NCBI GenBank assembly: GCA_026390075.1
Contig: JAPLGP010000010.1
Location: forward strand, 1-59,369
Reading direction: 5' to 3'
From: Campylobacterales bacterium
GTDB lineage: Bacteria > Campylobacterota > Campylobacteria > Campylobacterales > Sulfurimonadaceae
Length of the DNA: 59,369 bases
In this document: positions 33,902 to 44,376 of the stretch, in pieces
Layout of the letters: the number at the start of each line of letters is the position of its first letter
Numbering within the stretch: the stretch's first letter is position 1
Made by a program: the position numbers and the translations under genes
Notes under the pieces: generated by a model
The model's database searches: none
Told to the model about the DNA's origin: nothing
The model's input: only the letters and a program-made list of their open reading frames with translations

Positions 33902-33905
<4 letters not shown>
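33387..33905 (+). CDS. Redoxin-like protein, nif operon (TTG start)
   Basis: The chosen TTG at 33387 has AAAGGAG six bases upstream, giving 172 residues; the frame before it crosses the promoter and is not native. The product resembles the thioredoxin-fold Tpx/peroxiredoxin group (VTLQDEEKNPHAMGGQNGQT, TPFIDEAFLEELAQIN, FYGVRLLGEP, ALILVSKDGAIFYDEF). The peroxidatic Cys of that family is replaced: the loop after TTPF has no Cys, and the only cysteines are near the C-terminus (MCYTGKGC). It may thus be a binding or assembly protein. Its stop overlaps the next start (ATGA). Confidence 0.7.
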
Positions 33906-35919
<2,014 letters not shown>

Positions 35920-35973
35920 ATAGTACAGAATGAAAATTGCATTTACATTAAAAATTGATACAAGGATTTCCAC

Positions 35974-36537
35974 ATGCCAAGAGTAAAAGAATTTATAAAA
36001 GAAAATAACCTGCAATGGCAACCAACCTATAATGACAAAACAGATAAGTACGCTTATGGTTACAGAGGAAGTCTTATAATTACTCCAGGTGCTGTACTCT
36101 CAGCCGATAAACAGCTTCCGCCAAAAGCTACAGCGAAGCAAACTATTTTAGTTACAAACAGCGACACTATAGACTTTTTAGCTTGTGAGCTTGAAACTCT
36201 CAACTTTTTTGAAGACTTTGTTACTCGCTATAAAGAAGTACTTTCACCTACTGGTCTTTATCTGCTTTTTGTGACCGACTTAGATATGAATGGGAAGTTT
36301 GAATATGAAGGGATTACTTTTAACGCATTCTCATTAGACGAGAGTTCAGTATGGAACGAACTTGTTGATTTTGCAGACCTTTCAAAAGGTGACCTTAAAA
36401 AATTATCTGAAGTAGAAAAAATAGACACAATCTATGATGAGATAAAATCTTCTAATCTTCGTATAAATAATAAAACCTATGAAGAGATAAAAGCAAAACA
36501 AAATGCAAAAGGAAAAGTACTTTTTGGAGCAGTTTAA
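35974..36537 (+). CDS. Hypothetical protein downstream of nifS
   Basis: The 187-residue protein has no family I recognise; it is soluble, with a mid-region YKEVLSPTGLYLLFVTDLDM and an acidic-basic C-terminus. Its ATG (35974) lies inside a copy of the CCACATGCCA motif, and the ribosome site AAGGATTT immediately precedes it. The gap of 54 bases to nifS suggests the same operon. Confidence 0.65.
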   Translation: MPRVKEFIKENNLQWQPTYNDKTDKYAYGYRGSLIITPGAVLSADKQLPPKATAKQTILVTNSDTIDFLACELETLNFFEDFVTRYKEVLSPTGLYLLFVTDLDMNGKFEYEGITFNAFSLDESSVWNELVDFADLSKGDLKKLSEVEKIDTIYDEIKSSNLRINNKTYEEIKAKQNAKGKVLFGAV

Positions 36538-36579
36538 TCTGCAAATAATTATTTCTTAAAGCTTTACGAAGTTTTTTCT

Positions 36580-36611
36580 TGTTCCCTAAGCTCCAAGCTT
36601 GGGAATGCATA
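36580..36611. repeat. gttccctaagctccaagcttgggaatgcatac repeat
   Basis: Palindrome tagctccaagcttggg followed by aatgcatac, related to the repeat at 23380-23452. Confidence 0.5.
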
Positions 36612-36626
36612 CAGCAATAAAAACTA

Positions 36627-37364
36627 CTAATTTGTAGCTATGGTAAATGGAATCAACATCGGAGTAGTTTTCATATACGCTTTGTACTCTTCACCGAAAA
36701 GAGTTATCAGACTTTTTTCTTCATAATAAAGACCTATAAAAATATAAATACTCATACCCACACTTAAAAATAAATGACCATAACTCATAGAGGGTATTGC
36801 CCATAATCCGATGAGTGTTCCTGCTTGGATAGGGTGTCTAATGTATTTATAAAAAAATCTTACCTGAAATTTTACTTCTGGATCAGGAATATTTTTTAAA
36901 GCTCTGTATCCTTGATGTAAACCAAAAAGTTCAAAATGGTCTATAATAAATGTGGCAACAAATGCACTCATCCATCCAATACTATAGAGCATTGTAGTAC
37001 TCCAAAACACTGCACCATTTTGAAAATTCCAAACGAAACCCTCTATCGGTTGCCAAAAATAAAATATCATTACCAGACAGATGGATGAAGCTACAGAATA
37101 AGTAGCAGATTTTACTGCATTGGATACATTTTCCAGCAACCCATCTTTAAAAAAACTCCTCGCCATAAGGGAATGTTGTAAACCAAAAAACAGCAATAAA
37201 CCTGTATTTATAAAAATAGGATTCGCATCTGTACGCATCATAGGAGTGTCAATATGAAATGGCATAAACGCCCATGGATAAACCCATAAAATCAAAAAAC
37301 TTAAAGTAATGATGGAAAGGATGTAGCCGATTAAGGAATATGTGAATATGAAGTATTTTTTCAT
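36627..37364 (-). CDS. Methanethiol S-methyltransferase-like (MddA/NnrU) membrane protein
   Basis: The 245-residue protein has five to six hydrophobic segments and the ICMT-type end: ELFGLHQGYRALKN, RFFYKYIRHPIQAGTLIGLWAIP and YYEEKSLITLFGEEYKAY. MddA methylates methanethiol to dimethyl sulfide; NnrU-like members of the family have other roles. The substrate here is unproven. Confidence 0.7.
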   Translation of the reverse strand: MKKYFIFTYSLIGYILSIITLSFLILWVYPWAFMPFHIDTPMMRTDANPIFINTGLLLFFGLQHSLMARSFFKDGLLENVSNAVKSATYSVASSICLVMIFYFWQPIEGFVWNFQNGAVFWSTTMLYSIGWMSAFVATFIIDHFELFGLHQGYRALKNIPDPEVKFQVRFFYKYIRHPIQAGTLIGLWAIPSMSYGHLFLSVGMSIYIFIGLYYEEKSLITLFGEEYKAYMKTTPMLIPFTIATN

Positions 37365-37457
37365 TGTGGGTTTTCCTTAATTGTTTAAATTTGCATTAAA
37401 ATAGAGTACATCGGTTAAAGTAAGCAATCGAAAAGCTACTCACAAGTTTTTGATTGG

Positions 37458-38174
37458 CTACACTATGCTATTAAACATATTCGGCTTCGCATAATTATAA
37501 AAAAGTTCACGATATTCAACAGAGAACTTCCAACCTAACTCACCTCTGTAATATTTAATAAAATCAAAAATATTCGTAAATTTATTTTCATGAACTAACT
37601 GATATGCGAGGTCAGAGTAATTTTTTGCAAAGTCTTTAAGTATTTGCATTGATTGAGCCTTGGATACATTGAAAGATGTCATTACATATGTTGAACTTAC
37701 AAAACCACTTACATACTGATCGGCTATGCTAAAAAGCTTATGCATAGGTGTATTCCTTTGAGAAGAGCACATAAGAAGATCAAGAATTTTTAGCGCATTT
37801 AAAGTCATATTTTTTGAATATGATGCCATGATTAGATCGTTATGCTTGCCAAATTCATTACTAGGTATATAATCAAGCTCTGTATTTCGTACCATTTCAT
37901 CAATTATGACTTTTGCAAATTTTTTGTTAATTTTAAAAAACTCTTTATTTGGTGCATATCGATAGTCATCTAGTAATAAATGAATTCTTTTTTCAGCAGT
38001 TTCAAAATCAATTGTTTCTTTGTAGTATTCAACAAAAAAATCAGTTGGAATACTTGTAGAAGTACTTAAAGATCTAGCTCTATCTTTAGGATGTTGTCTT
38101 GTCAAACCAATTTTGCATATTCCTTTTTTTAATGCTACATTACTCATTAGATATACATAGCCATTCTGACTCAT
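37458..38174 (-). CDS. GIY-YIG (T5orf172-type) nuclease-like protein
   Basis: The 238-residue protein starts NGYVYLMSN and CKIGLTRQHPKDRARSLS, the T5orf172 version of the GIY-YIG fold, followed by ETAEKRIHLLLDDYRY and FFKI. The second half (about 100-238) is helical and unassigned. Such proteins occur in phage and accessory DNA; activity is not shown. Confidence 0.7.
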   Translation of the reverse strand: MSQNGYVYLMSNVALKKGICKIGLTRQHPKDRARSLSTSTSIPTDFFVEYYKETIDFETAEKRIHLLLDDYRYAPNKEFFKINKKFAKVIIDEMVRNTELDYIPSNEFGKHNDLIMASYSKNMTLNALKILDLLMCSSQRNTPMHKLFSIADQYVSGFVSSTYVMTSFNVSKAQSMQILKDFAKNYSDLAYQLVHENKFTNIFDFIKYYRGELGWKFSVEYRELFYNYAKPNMFNSIV

Positions 38175-38288
38175 AGAAATACAATCCTTTCATAGTTTAA
38201 CATTTGATTTAAGTTGGCAAAACGATTATTTTTTTTACTGATTGTATTGTACCCTGAAAAAGCTTGGGTTAATTGCAAGTATCGTTAC

Positions 38289-38351
38289 TCGTTCCACCTT
38301 TTCGAGACTGTGAAATAACTATATTTCCAGTCTCGAAAAGGTGGAACGAGA
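38289..38351. repeat. Perfect 23-bp inverted repeat (MITE-like)
   Basis: CTCGTTCCACCTTTTCGAGA plus CTG is repeated inverted after 17 bases, and gaaat/atttc extends the stem inward, so the 63 bases fold into one long hairpin. The ends share CTCGTTCCACCTTTT with the element at 16442-16618. Confidence 0.85.
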
Positions 38352-38367
38352 AATTAATTATGTGTGT

Positions 38368-38404
38368 TGGCATGTGGAAATATATACTTCTAATCCACAT
38401 GCCA
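38368..38404. terminator. Inverted CCACATGCC pair after the ferredoxin gene
   Basis: ttggcatgtgga and tccacatgccaa are inverted, with a 14-base loop. It lies 23 bases past the minus-strand ferredoxin stop (38427), as a likely terminator of that operon. Confidence 0.6.
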
Positions 38405-38426
38405 AAGAATTTAAAAAAGTTTGCGC

Positions 38427-38804
38427 TTATTGCGGTTCTTCTTGAACTTCTTTCCCAACTCCACGCATGTTTTGTGGGATGTCTTTACGGTATTTTTTCT
38501 CTTTGATAGAAGGAGATTTTAAAATGTTATCTTTGTTGCAAAGCGCATAAAATTCTTCATTTAAAAAGTGTGCATCAAACTCTTTTGTGTAGGGCATATC
38601 CCAAGTGATACACCCTATGCTAGGGCAAATTGCGGCACATTGTGGGTCATCAAACAAGTCAACACACTCAACACATTTTTCTGGTTGCACATAGTAACGC
38701 TTCTCTCCAGTTGGATTGTTTGCATCGTCTAAGATTGCATTGACTGGACAATTTTGTAAACAAGCATCACAAGTTATACAGCTTTCATCAATTATTACAG
38801 ACAT
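38427..38804 (-). CDS. Nif-type 2[4Fe-4S] ferredoxin, copy 2
   Basis: The 125-residue ferredoxin has CITCDACLQNCP (first cluster) and CVECVDLFDDPQCAAICP, with the insertion between cysteines typical of FdxN-like nif ferredoxins. Such proteins carry electrons to nitrogenase or for NifB. The ATG at 38804 has AAGGAAATAAA before it; a start 30 codons up would lie in nifX and is rejected. It ends the operon ferredoxin-nifX-ferredoxin. Confidence 0.88.
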   Translation of the reverse strand: MSVIIDESCITCDACLQNCPVNAILDDANNPTGEKRYYVQPEKCVECVDLFDDPQCAAICPSIGCITWDMPYTKEFDAHFLNEEFYALCNKDNILKSPSIKEKKYRKDIPQNMRGVGKEVQEEPQ

Positions 38805-38805
38805 T

Positions 38806-39180
38806 TTATTTCCTTGATTTTGCTTTATGAAAAATCCGAAGTAGCCACATAGGGGGTTGTTCTTTGAGCATTTGTTGCAATTGTGCGATTGCATTTTCTA
38901 TTTTTTCACCCTCAGCTACTCGAACAGGGTGAATTCCACATGCCAGAACCATCTTAGAAGCAGTCGGACCGATTTGTGTGCAGTACATCAAATCCGCTTC
39001 TCCAATAGCTTCTATTTTATAACTTAGTTTCTTTTTTTCATCTTCATATTCCAGAGAAGTATCTATGATTTTAAGAAATTTTGATGCGTTTTCATCCACT
39101 TCATAAAGATAAAATGCCTTTGTCCAGCCAAAGTGTTCATTCACAGTTATGCCAGTTGAAGATGAAAAAGCTATGTTCAT
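38806..39180 (-). CDS. nifX: NifX-like FeMo-cofactor binding protein
   Basis: The 124-residue protein belongs to the NifX/NafY/NifB C-terminal family: MNIAFSSSTGITVNEHFGWT, FYLYEVDE, IGEADLMYCTQIGPTASKMV and GIHPVRV. NifX binds FeMo-co precursors. It stands nine bases after the first ferredoxin gene and one base before the second. Confidence 0.85.
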   Translation of the reverse strand: MNIAFSSSTGITVNEHFGWTKAFYLYEVDENASKFLKIIDTSLEYEDEKKKLSYKIEAIGEADLMYCTQIGPTASKMVLACGIHPVRVAEGEKIENAIAQLQQMLKEQPPMWLLRIFHKAKSRK

Positions 39181-39189
39181 AAGAGAGTC

Positions 39190-39576
39190 CTAAAGAGCTA
39201 CGGTTGCGCGTGAATCACGCAAATCCATGCCAATATTTTCCATAAACGGTTGCGCTTTCACCGATGGCAACATCAAACCTTTTGACTTATGTTCACGGAT
39301 TTTATAAGTACCATTTTCATGACCCGCCACAAAATACTCTTCAAACTCAGTTGTATAAGGCATATCCCAGACTATCGAACCCTCAGTCGGACAAACCGCC
39401 GCACAACGAGGTGCATCAGCATGACCAACACATTCAACACAAGTTTCAGCTTTTACATAAAAGCGCTCATCGGCATGTGGGTTTTTCTCATCATCATTAC
39501 TAAGTATCGCCGCTACTGGACACTCAGGCGCACAATCCCCACAGTTTATACATAAGTCAGTTATCATTACAGCCAT
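39190..39576 (-). CDS. Nif-type 2[4Fe-4S] ferredoxin, copy 1
   Basis: The 128-residue ferredoxin has CINCGDCAPECP and CVECVGHADAPRCAAVCP plus a tail of about 45 residues. It is similar to copy 2 at 38427. It leads the operon; the promoter element is at 39609-39624 and AAGGAGAAAAAA is the ribosome site. Confidence 0.9.
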   Translation of the reverse strand: MAVMITDLCINCGDCAPECPVAAILSNDDEKNPHADERFYVKAETCVECVGHADAPRCAAVCPTEGSIVWDMPYTTEFEEYFVAGHENGTYKIREHKSKGLMLPSVKAQPFMENIGMDLRDSRATVAL

Positions 39577-39608
39577 TTTTTTCTCCTTAATTGTTATAAA
39601 ATTTAATC

Positions 39609-39624
39609 TGCATCTTTTGTTCTA
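39609..39624 (-). promoter_or_regulatory. Nif-type promoter element of the ferredoxin-nifX operon
   Basis: On the minus strand TAGAAC-AAAAG-ATGCA, an exact match 33 bases upstream of the ATG at 39576. Confidence 0.75.
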
Positions 39625-39775
39625 TAGATTTCTTGCAAAACTCAGATTGCTTCGTCGTTCCTCCTTGGCACATGACCATCTTCCCCTTGGCGCATGACCG
39701 TCGTTCTTCCTTGGCACATGACAGTCATTGCGAACGAAGTGAAGCAATCTTATGAGAGAGTTTTGCAAGAAGTCT
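39625..39775. repeat. Long dispersed palindromic repeat
   Basis: Arms agatttcttgcaaaactc and gagttttgcaagaagtct enclose three similar ttcttccttggcacatgacc-type units and the core gattgcttcgtcgttcc / gaacgaagtgaagcaatc. It is the longest copy of the family here. Confidence 0.85.
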
Positions 39776-39791
39776 TATCTCTTTTTTGAAA

Positions 39792-40268
39792 TTACATCAA
39801 ATAAAGTACGACATTTTTGTCAATCATTGTTTCAAAATGTTTCAGTAACATGTCCGCAGTGGAAGTAGAACCAAGTTGACAACCCGAACAATTTCCTAAG
39901 TAATTCAGCCAAATCTGTGGTGTTTTTCCACCTACATAATTTATAAGTTCGATTCCACCTCCATCACCTGCAAGAGTCGGACGAATTTTAGTTGTTATCA
40001 TATTTTCAACCAAAACACGCTGTTTGTCTCTATCTAAATCATGAAAAGCACTATTTTTTGATGACTCTATAGATGAATTACTGACATAAGTTATAAGTGC
40101 TTGTGCTTGAGCGTTATTGTTGTGTGCCGCGGCAATCAGATAACGCATAGCCTCAGCCACTTTACCCTCTTGTCTATAGAGTAATCCAGTTTTAAGTTGT
40201 GCTTCCACATGCCCATTATCTGCGGCTTGTTTGCTAATTTCTAATGCTTGTTCGTATGTTTGGCTCAT
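39792..40268 (-). CDS. Sel1-like repeat protein fused to a NifU C-terminal domain
   Basis: The 158-residue protein has Sel1/TPR-like helices (about 1-65; AADNGHVEAQLKTGLLYRQ) and a C-terminal Nfu domain (about 80-158; IRPTLAGDGGGIELINY, GNCSGCQLGSTST) with CxxC for an Fe-S cluster. It may deliver clusters to nif proteins bound through the Sel1 part. It has its own nif-type promoter at 40298-40313 and faces a divergent gene. Confidence 0.78.
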   Translation of the reverse strand: MSQTYEQALEISKQAADNGHVEAQLKTGLLYRQEGKVAEAMRYLIAAAHNNNAQAQALITYVSNSSIESSKNSAFHDLDRDKQRVLVENMITTKIRPTLAGDGGGIELINYVGGKTPQIWLNYLGNCSGCQLGSTSTADMLLKHFETMIDKNVVLYLM

Positions 40269-40297
40269 ATTTGTACTCCTTATTTTAAAAGAAAACC

Positions 40298-40313
40298 TGC
40301 ATCTTTTGTTCTA
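40298..40313 (-). promoter_or_regulatory. Nif-type promoter element of the Sel1-NifU gene
   Basis: On the minus strand TAGAAC-AAAAG-ATGCA, 30 bases upstream of the ATG at 40268. It shares the two bases of its -24 end with the element on the plus strand. Confidence 0.75.
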
Positions 40314-40327
40314 GAACTAGAATTGCA
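40312..40327 (+). promoter_or_regulatory. Nif-type promoter element of the 40369 gene
   Basis: TAGAAC-TAGAA-TTGCA, exact match. The two facing elements form the palindrome GTTCTAGAAC. Confidence 0.7.
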
Positions 40328-40368
40328 TGATGAAACAAAATTTGCTTAACTAAAAAATGGAGAAAGAA

Positions 40369-40875
40369 ATGGATTTTGAACTAACAAAAAAAGAGTTACT
40401 TAAACATGCAAGAAATGCTTTTGAGATGGCTTGTACATTGCGTAATTCCCAAAGAATTGAAGTTTATTTAGAAAATGGCGAAGCAAAAAGTTCCGATATT
40501 CTTGAAGAAAATGAAGAGATACTTTATACTCCACAAAAAATATTGTGTTACGCCATTAACGGATATGATTACCTTGAAGATGAGATTAAAACATGGATTG
40601 ATTATGCCAGAGTTTTGCCTCAACAAACGGATAAAATACCATTAGCAGAGCCAACAAATGTTGAAAAATCTATCAGAGAACTCCTCACTGACATTGCTAA
40701 ACGAAACAATATGAGCCAAGAGGAAGTGAATTCTTATGAAGTTTTTGCAAATCTTCCGATGGATTTACTTGGAACGATTGAACAGCAGATTATCGAGTAT
40801 TGGTGGAGTGCAGAGGAAGAGGAAAACGGCAAAAAATTGGCTCTTTTGCAGATTGAAGAAGCACTTGTTATTTGA
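40369..40875 (+). CDS. Hypothetical protein with nif-type promoter
   Basis: The 168-residue acidic protein (MDFELTKKELLKHARNAFEM, later NPMDLLGTIEQQIIEYWW-like) has no family I recognise. The ATG at 40369 is preceded by GGAGAAAG, better than the ATG at 40357. The promoter at 40312 and the divergent Sel1-NifU gene make a nif-linked role likely. No cysteine cluster is present. Confidence 0.65.
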   Translation: MDFELTKKELLKHARNAFEMACTLRNSQRIEVYLENGEAKSSDILEENEEILYTPQKILCYAINGYDYLEDEIKTWIDYARVLPQQTDKIPLAEPTNVEKSIRELLTDIAKRNNMSQEEVNSYEVFANLPMDLLGTIEQQIIEYWWSAEEEENGKKLALLQIEEALVI

Positions 40876-41001
40876 ACTTAGTGTAATAAAAAGAGACAGA
40901 GGCTTCATTATAATTTTAAAAACTATGGCAATTTGCCATAATTTTCATTTCCACATGCCAAAGAGTGTACAATTATTCAAATTATTATCAGTAGGTAACT
41001 T

Positions 41002-42348
41002 ATGGCTAAAAAAACAACTCTTTTTGAATGTCAGCATTGTGGTTTTAGCACTCCAAAGTGGATGGGAAAGTGTACAAATTGTGGAGCATGGGACTCTTTT
41101 GTTGAGTTAAATGAACATCAACAAGAAGTTGTTAAACAAACAAAATCAGCCTCAACTTCTACAACCAAAGCAATCAGTATAAATGATATAGTAGAAAATG
41201 AAGTTTTTAGATACTCTTCACTCGATACAGAATTAGATGGTGTTCTTGGTGGAGGAGTTGTTCCAGGTTCTCTTACTCTCATCGGAGGAAGTCCAGGGGT
41301 TGGAAAATCTACTCTTCTTTTGAAAGTGGGTTCAAACATAGCATCACTGGGCAAAAATGTACTCTATGTAACTGGCGAAGAATCCGCTGGACAAATAAAA
41401 CTTCGCGCAAATCGCCTCAAGTCAAATCAAGACACGCTCTATCTTTTAAGTGAAATACGACTGGAGCAAGTTTTGATTGAACTTGAACATAGAGAGTATG
41501 AATTTATCATCATAGACTCAATTCAAACAATGTATTCAGAAAATATCACATCAGCGCCAGGTTCTGTGACGCAGGTAAGACAAATAACTTTTGAACTTAT
41601 GCGCATTGCAAAAGAAAAAGATATAGCCATATTTATTATCGGTCACATTACAAAAGAGGGTTCTATCGCAGGACCAAGAGTTCTTGAACACATGGTCGAT
41701 ACAGTACTTTATTTTGAAGGTGACTCCTCGCAAGAACTAAGAATACTTAGAGGTTTTAAAAATCGTTTTGGACCAACAAGTGAAATAGGTGTTTTTGAGA
41801 TGAGAAGCGATGGTTTAGTCTCTGCTACAGATGTTGCATCACGCTTTTTTAGTCGTAATTCAGAGCAACCAGGGTCAGCGTTGACAGTAGTTATGGAAGG
41901 TTCTCGTCCAATTATTTTAGAAGTACAAGCACTTGTTTCAGAATCACATACCTCAAATTCCAAAAGACAAGCGACAGGTTTTGATAACAACAGACTAAAT
42001 ATGCTTTTGGCACTCCTAGAGAGAAAACTTGAAATCCCACTCTCTGGATATGATGTTTTTATCAACATTACAGGTGGAATAAAAATCACAGAAACTGCTG
42101 CAGATTTAGCAATTTTAGCGGCTATCATAAGTAGTTTTAGAAATCGTGCTATTTCTAAAGAGACTGTTTTTATAGGTGAAGTTTCACTCGTTGGCGATGT
42201 TAGAGAAGTATATGCACTCGATGTAAGACTCAAAGAAGCTACAATGCAAAATATTTCTAAAGCACTCATTGCAAAAAAGCCATTAGAAAAAACAAAGATG
42301 AAAATTTTTATAGTAGATGAAGTTACAAAACTTTTAGAATGGTACTGA
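41002..42348 (+). CDS. radA: DNA repair protein RadA
   Basis: The 448-residue protein has the N-terminal zinc finger (C10-x2-C13...C24-x2-C27), Walker A GGSPGVGKST (about 93-102), the RadA-specific LKNRFGP (250s) and a Lon-like C-terminal domain (about 300-448). RadA remodels branched recombination intermediates. Length is normal. The stop is 86 bases before the next gene. Confidence 0.95.
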   Translation: MAKKTTLFECQHCGFSTPKWMGKCTNCGAWDSFVELNEHQQEVVKQTKSASTSTTKAISINDIVENEVFRYSSLDTELDGVLGGGVVPGSLTLIGGSPGVGKSTLLLKVGSNIASLGKNVLYVTGEESAGQIKLRANRLKSNQDTLYLLSEIRLEQVLIELEHREYEFIIIDSIQTMYSENITSAPGSVTQVRQITFELMRIAKEKDIAIFIIGHITKEGSIAGPRVLEHMVDTVLYFEGDSSQELRILRGFKNRFGPTSEIGVFEMRSDGLVSATDVASRFFSRNSEQPGSALTVVMEGSRPIILEVQALVSESHTSNSKRQATGFDNNRLNMLLALLERKLEIPLSGYDVFINITGGIKITETAADLAILAAIISSFRNRAISKETVFIGEVSLVGDVREVYALDVRLKEATMQNISKALIAKKPLEKTKMKIFIVDEVTKLLEWY

Positions 42349-42434
42349 TTTTGATTTGGGTTTAAGGGCTAGCAAAAGCACTATTATTATATAATTATCA
42401 TCTTTATTTAAAATACTACACAAAAAGGCACTAA

Positions 42435-42695
42435 ATGATTGATGCTCAATTTAGAAGTGAAGAGAGATACGCGAAACTATCAATAGCGTATGAGGGAACA
42501 GAAGAAGGTCAGTTTGTTTGTTCTAATGTTGACAAAGTTATTGCAAAATACACAATACAGCCTGAAACTTATACTTGTAATCTTTCAGATACAAAAGATG
42601 TTCTTGTTATCGAATATCACGAAGATATGGACCGTGAAGCTGGTGAAATTTTTGAAGAGATACTAAAAGTATTAGACATTAAAAAGTGTGACTGA
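42435..42695 (+). CDS. Small conserved hypothetical protein
   Basis: The 86-residue acidic protein (MIDAQFRSEERYAKLSIAYE) has no family I can name. It lies between radA and the carbonic anhydrase gene and has AAAAAGGCACTAA before the ATG. Confidence 0.55.
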   Translation: MIDAQFRSEERYAKLSIAYEGTEEGQFVCSNVDKVIAKYTIQPETYTCNLSDTKDVLVIEYHEDMDREAGEIFEEILKVLDIKKCD

Positions 42696-42720
42696 TCTTG
42701 TACAAACTAGGACATAAATA

Positions 42721-43377
42721 ATGAATTTAGAACGATATGCTGAAGGTAATGAACTCTATAAGGCATACTTCAAAAAAAACAAAGAGTCGTTACTAAAATT
42801 AGTTAAAAGCGGACAAACACCGAAAGCTCTTTTTATTGGTTGTTCTGATTCGAGAGTAATTCCAGACTTAATGGTTCAATCCAATCCAGGAGAACTTTTT
42901 GTAATTAGAAATGTGGGAAACTTTGTACCCCCTTATAAACCTGACGAAGATTTTCATGCCACTGCTTCTGGTATAGAGTATGCAGTAAGTGTCTTAAATG
43001 TTAAAGAAATAATTATTTGTGGACACTCACATTGTGGTGCTTGTTTACATTTGTATGAAAAAATTGAAGATCCATCGCTTATTCATACAAAAAAATGGCT
43101 TGAACTTGGAGAGAGTGCAAAAACTTCTGCAATTCTTAGCCTTGGAGTAAATGCCGCGCGAGAAGACCTTTTAAGATTAACAGAAAAATTATCTATTATA
43201 AAACAAATAGAAAATTTATTAACCTATCCAAATGTTAAAAAACGCTTTGAAAATGAAGATTTAAACATTCATGGATGGTATTATGATATAGAAAATGGCA
43301 ATATTGATTACTACAATGCAGATTCATATGAGTTTTTGCCACTGAGTGATTTGCTAGACAATGGTAATAATTCATAA
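42721..43377 (+). CDS. Beta-carbonic anhydrase
   Basis: The 218-residue enzyme has the zinc ligands of beta-carbonic anhydrases: Cys41, Asp43 and Arg45 in GCSDSRV, and His/Cys in GHSHCGAC (about 100-106). It interconverts CO2 and bicarbonate. The order of motifs and length are normal. Confidence 0.92.
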   Translation: MNLERYAEGNELYKAYFKKNKESLLKLVKSGQTPKALFIGCSDSRVIPDLMVQSNPGELFVIRNVGNFVPPYKPDEDFHATASGIEYAVSVLNVKEIIICGHSHCGACLHLYEKIEDPSLIHTKKWLELGESAKTSAILSLGVNAAREDLLRLTEKLSIIKQIENLLTYPNVKKRFENEDLNIHGWYYDIENGNIDYYNADSYEFLPLSDLLDNGNNS

Positions 43378-43426
43378 TATTTTAAAATTTTGATATACTA
43401 ACAAAAATATAAATTAAGGGTAAAAC

Positions 43427-44005
43427 ATGTCTAACAAAGAAAAAACTGAACCTGAACACGGAGAAGTAAAAGAGAAAAAACCCAACAATATGCTAATGAT
43501 AATTATCATTGTTGTTCTAGTACTTATTATTGCTATTGGTGGTGTTGTTACTATGCTTTTGATGGGTGGAAAGGAAGAAGCTGCAAAAGATGGACATGAA
43601 GCACCTGCACACGAAAAACCTGCTGAAAAACCTGCTGAGAGTTCTCATAAAAGTAGTGCAAGTACAGGAGAATCTACAGGTGATTCGAGACTATTACATG
43701 ATATAGGTATTTTATTTCCTCTTGATGCTTTTACTGTTAACTTAAAAAGTGATACTGGGCGTCGTTATTTAAAAGCTACGATGGCTTTAGAGATAGAGGG
43801 TAAAGAGTTGGTTCATGAATTAACACTTAAAGCTCCTGTTATAAGAGATAAAATCATAAGAATTTTGTCATCAAAGTCCCTAGAAGAGATATCTTCTATA
43901 AAAGGGAAACAAAAAGTTTCTGATGAAATCATGGAATCACTCAATGCTATGATAAAAGATGGAAAAATAAAAGGTATCTACTTTACAGAATTTATTCTCC
44001 AATAA
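43427..44005 (+). CDS. fliL: Flagellar basal body protein FliL
   Basis: The 192-residue protein has a cytoplasmic charged start, one membrane segment (about 22-45), a Lys/Pro/Glu/Ala-rich linker and the FliL domain (about 95-192; LFPLDAFTVNLKSDTGRRYLK). It stabilises the flagellar stator. The stop overlaps the acpS start in TAATG. Confidence 0.88.
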   Translation: MSNKEKTEPEHGEVKEKKPNNMLMIIIIVVLVLIIAIGGVVTMLLMGGKEEAAKDGHEAPAHEKPAEKPAESSHKSSASTGESTGDSRLLHDIGILFPLDAFTVNLKSDTGRRYLKATMALEIEGKELVHELTLKAPVIRDKIIRILSSKSLEEISSIKGKQKVSDEIMESLNAMIKDGKIKGIYFTEFILQ

Positions 44006-44376
44006 TGATTGGCATAGACCTCATAAAAACTTCTCGCATGAATCGTCTCATAGAACGATTTGGCGATAAAGCACTTCAAAAATTTCTTTCACATGACGAA
44101 ATACTCCTTGTAAAAAACTACAAAACGGCAGCAGGTTTTTGGGCTACAAAAGAAGCATTTTCAAAAGCGATAGGTGTTGGGATAGGAAGCGAGTGTAGTT
44201 TTCATGATATTACAATCTACAAAACACCCAAAGGCGCTCCAAAACTCAAACTCTCACAAAAAGTGATGGAACAGTTTAACATCAAAGACACAAGTTTATC
44301 CATCACACATGATGGCGACTATGCTATTGCAGTTATAGCGATAGAATCTTTATCCACCACCGACAAAATCAAGTAA
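44005..44376 (+). CDS. acpS: Holo-[acyl-carrier-protein] synthase
   Basis: The 123-residue protein starts MIGIDLIKTSRM (the G-[IV]-D-x-x start) and has WATKEAFSKAIGVG near residues 48-61, the signature of AcpS, which attaches phosphopantetheine to ACP. It overlaps thiS on the other strand by 27 bases. Confidence 0.9.
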   Translation: MIGIDLIKTSRMNRLIERFGDKALQKFLSHDEILLVKNYKTAAGFWATKEAFSKAIGVGIGSECSFHDITIYKTPKGAPKLKLSQKVMEQFNIKDTSLSITHDGDYAIAVIAIESLSTTDKIK

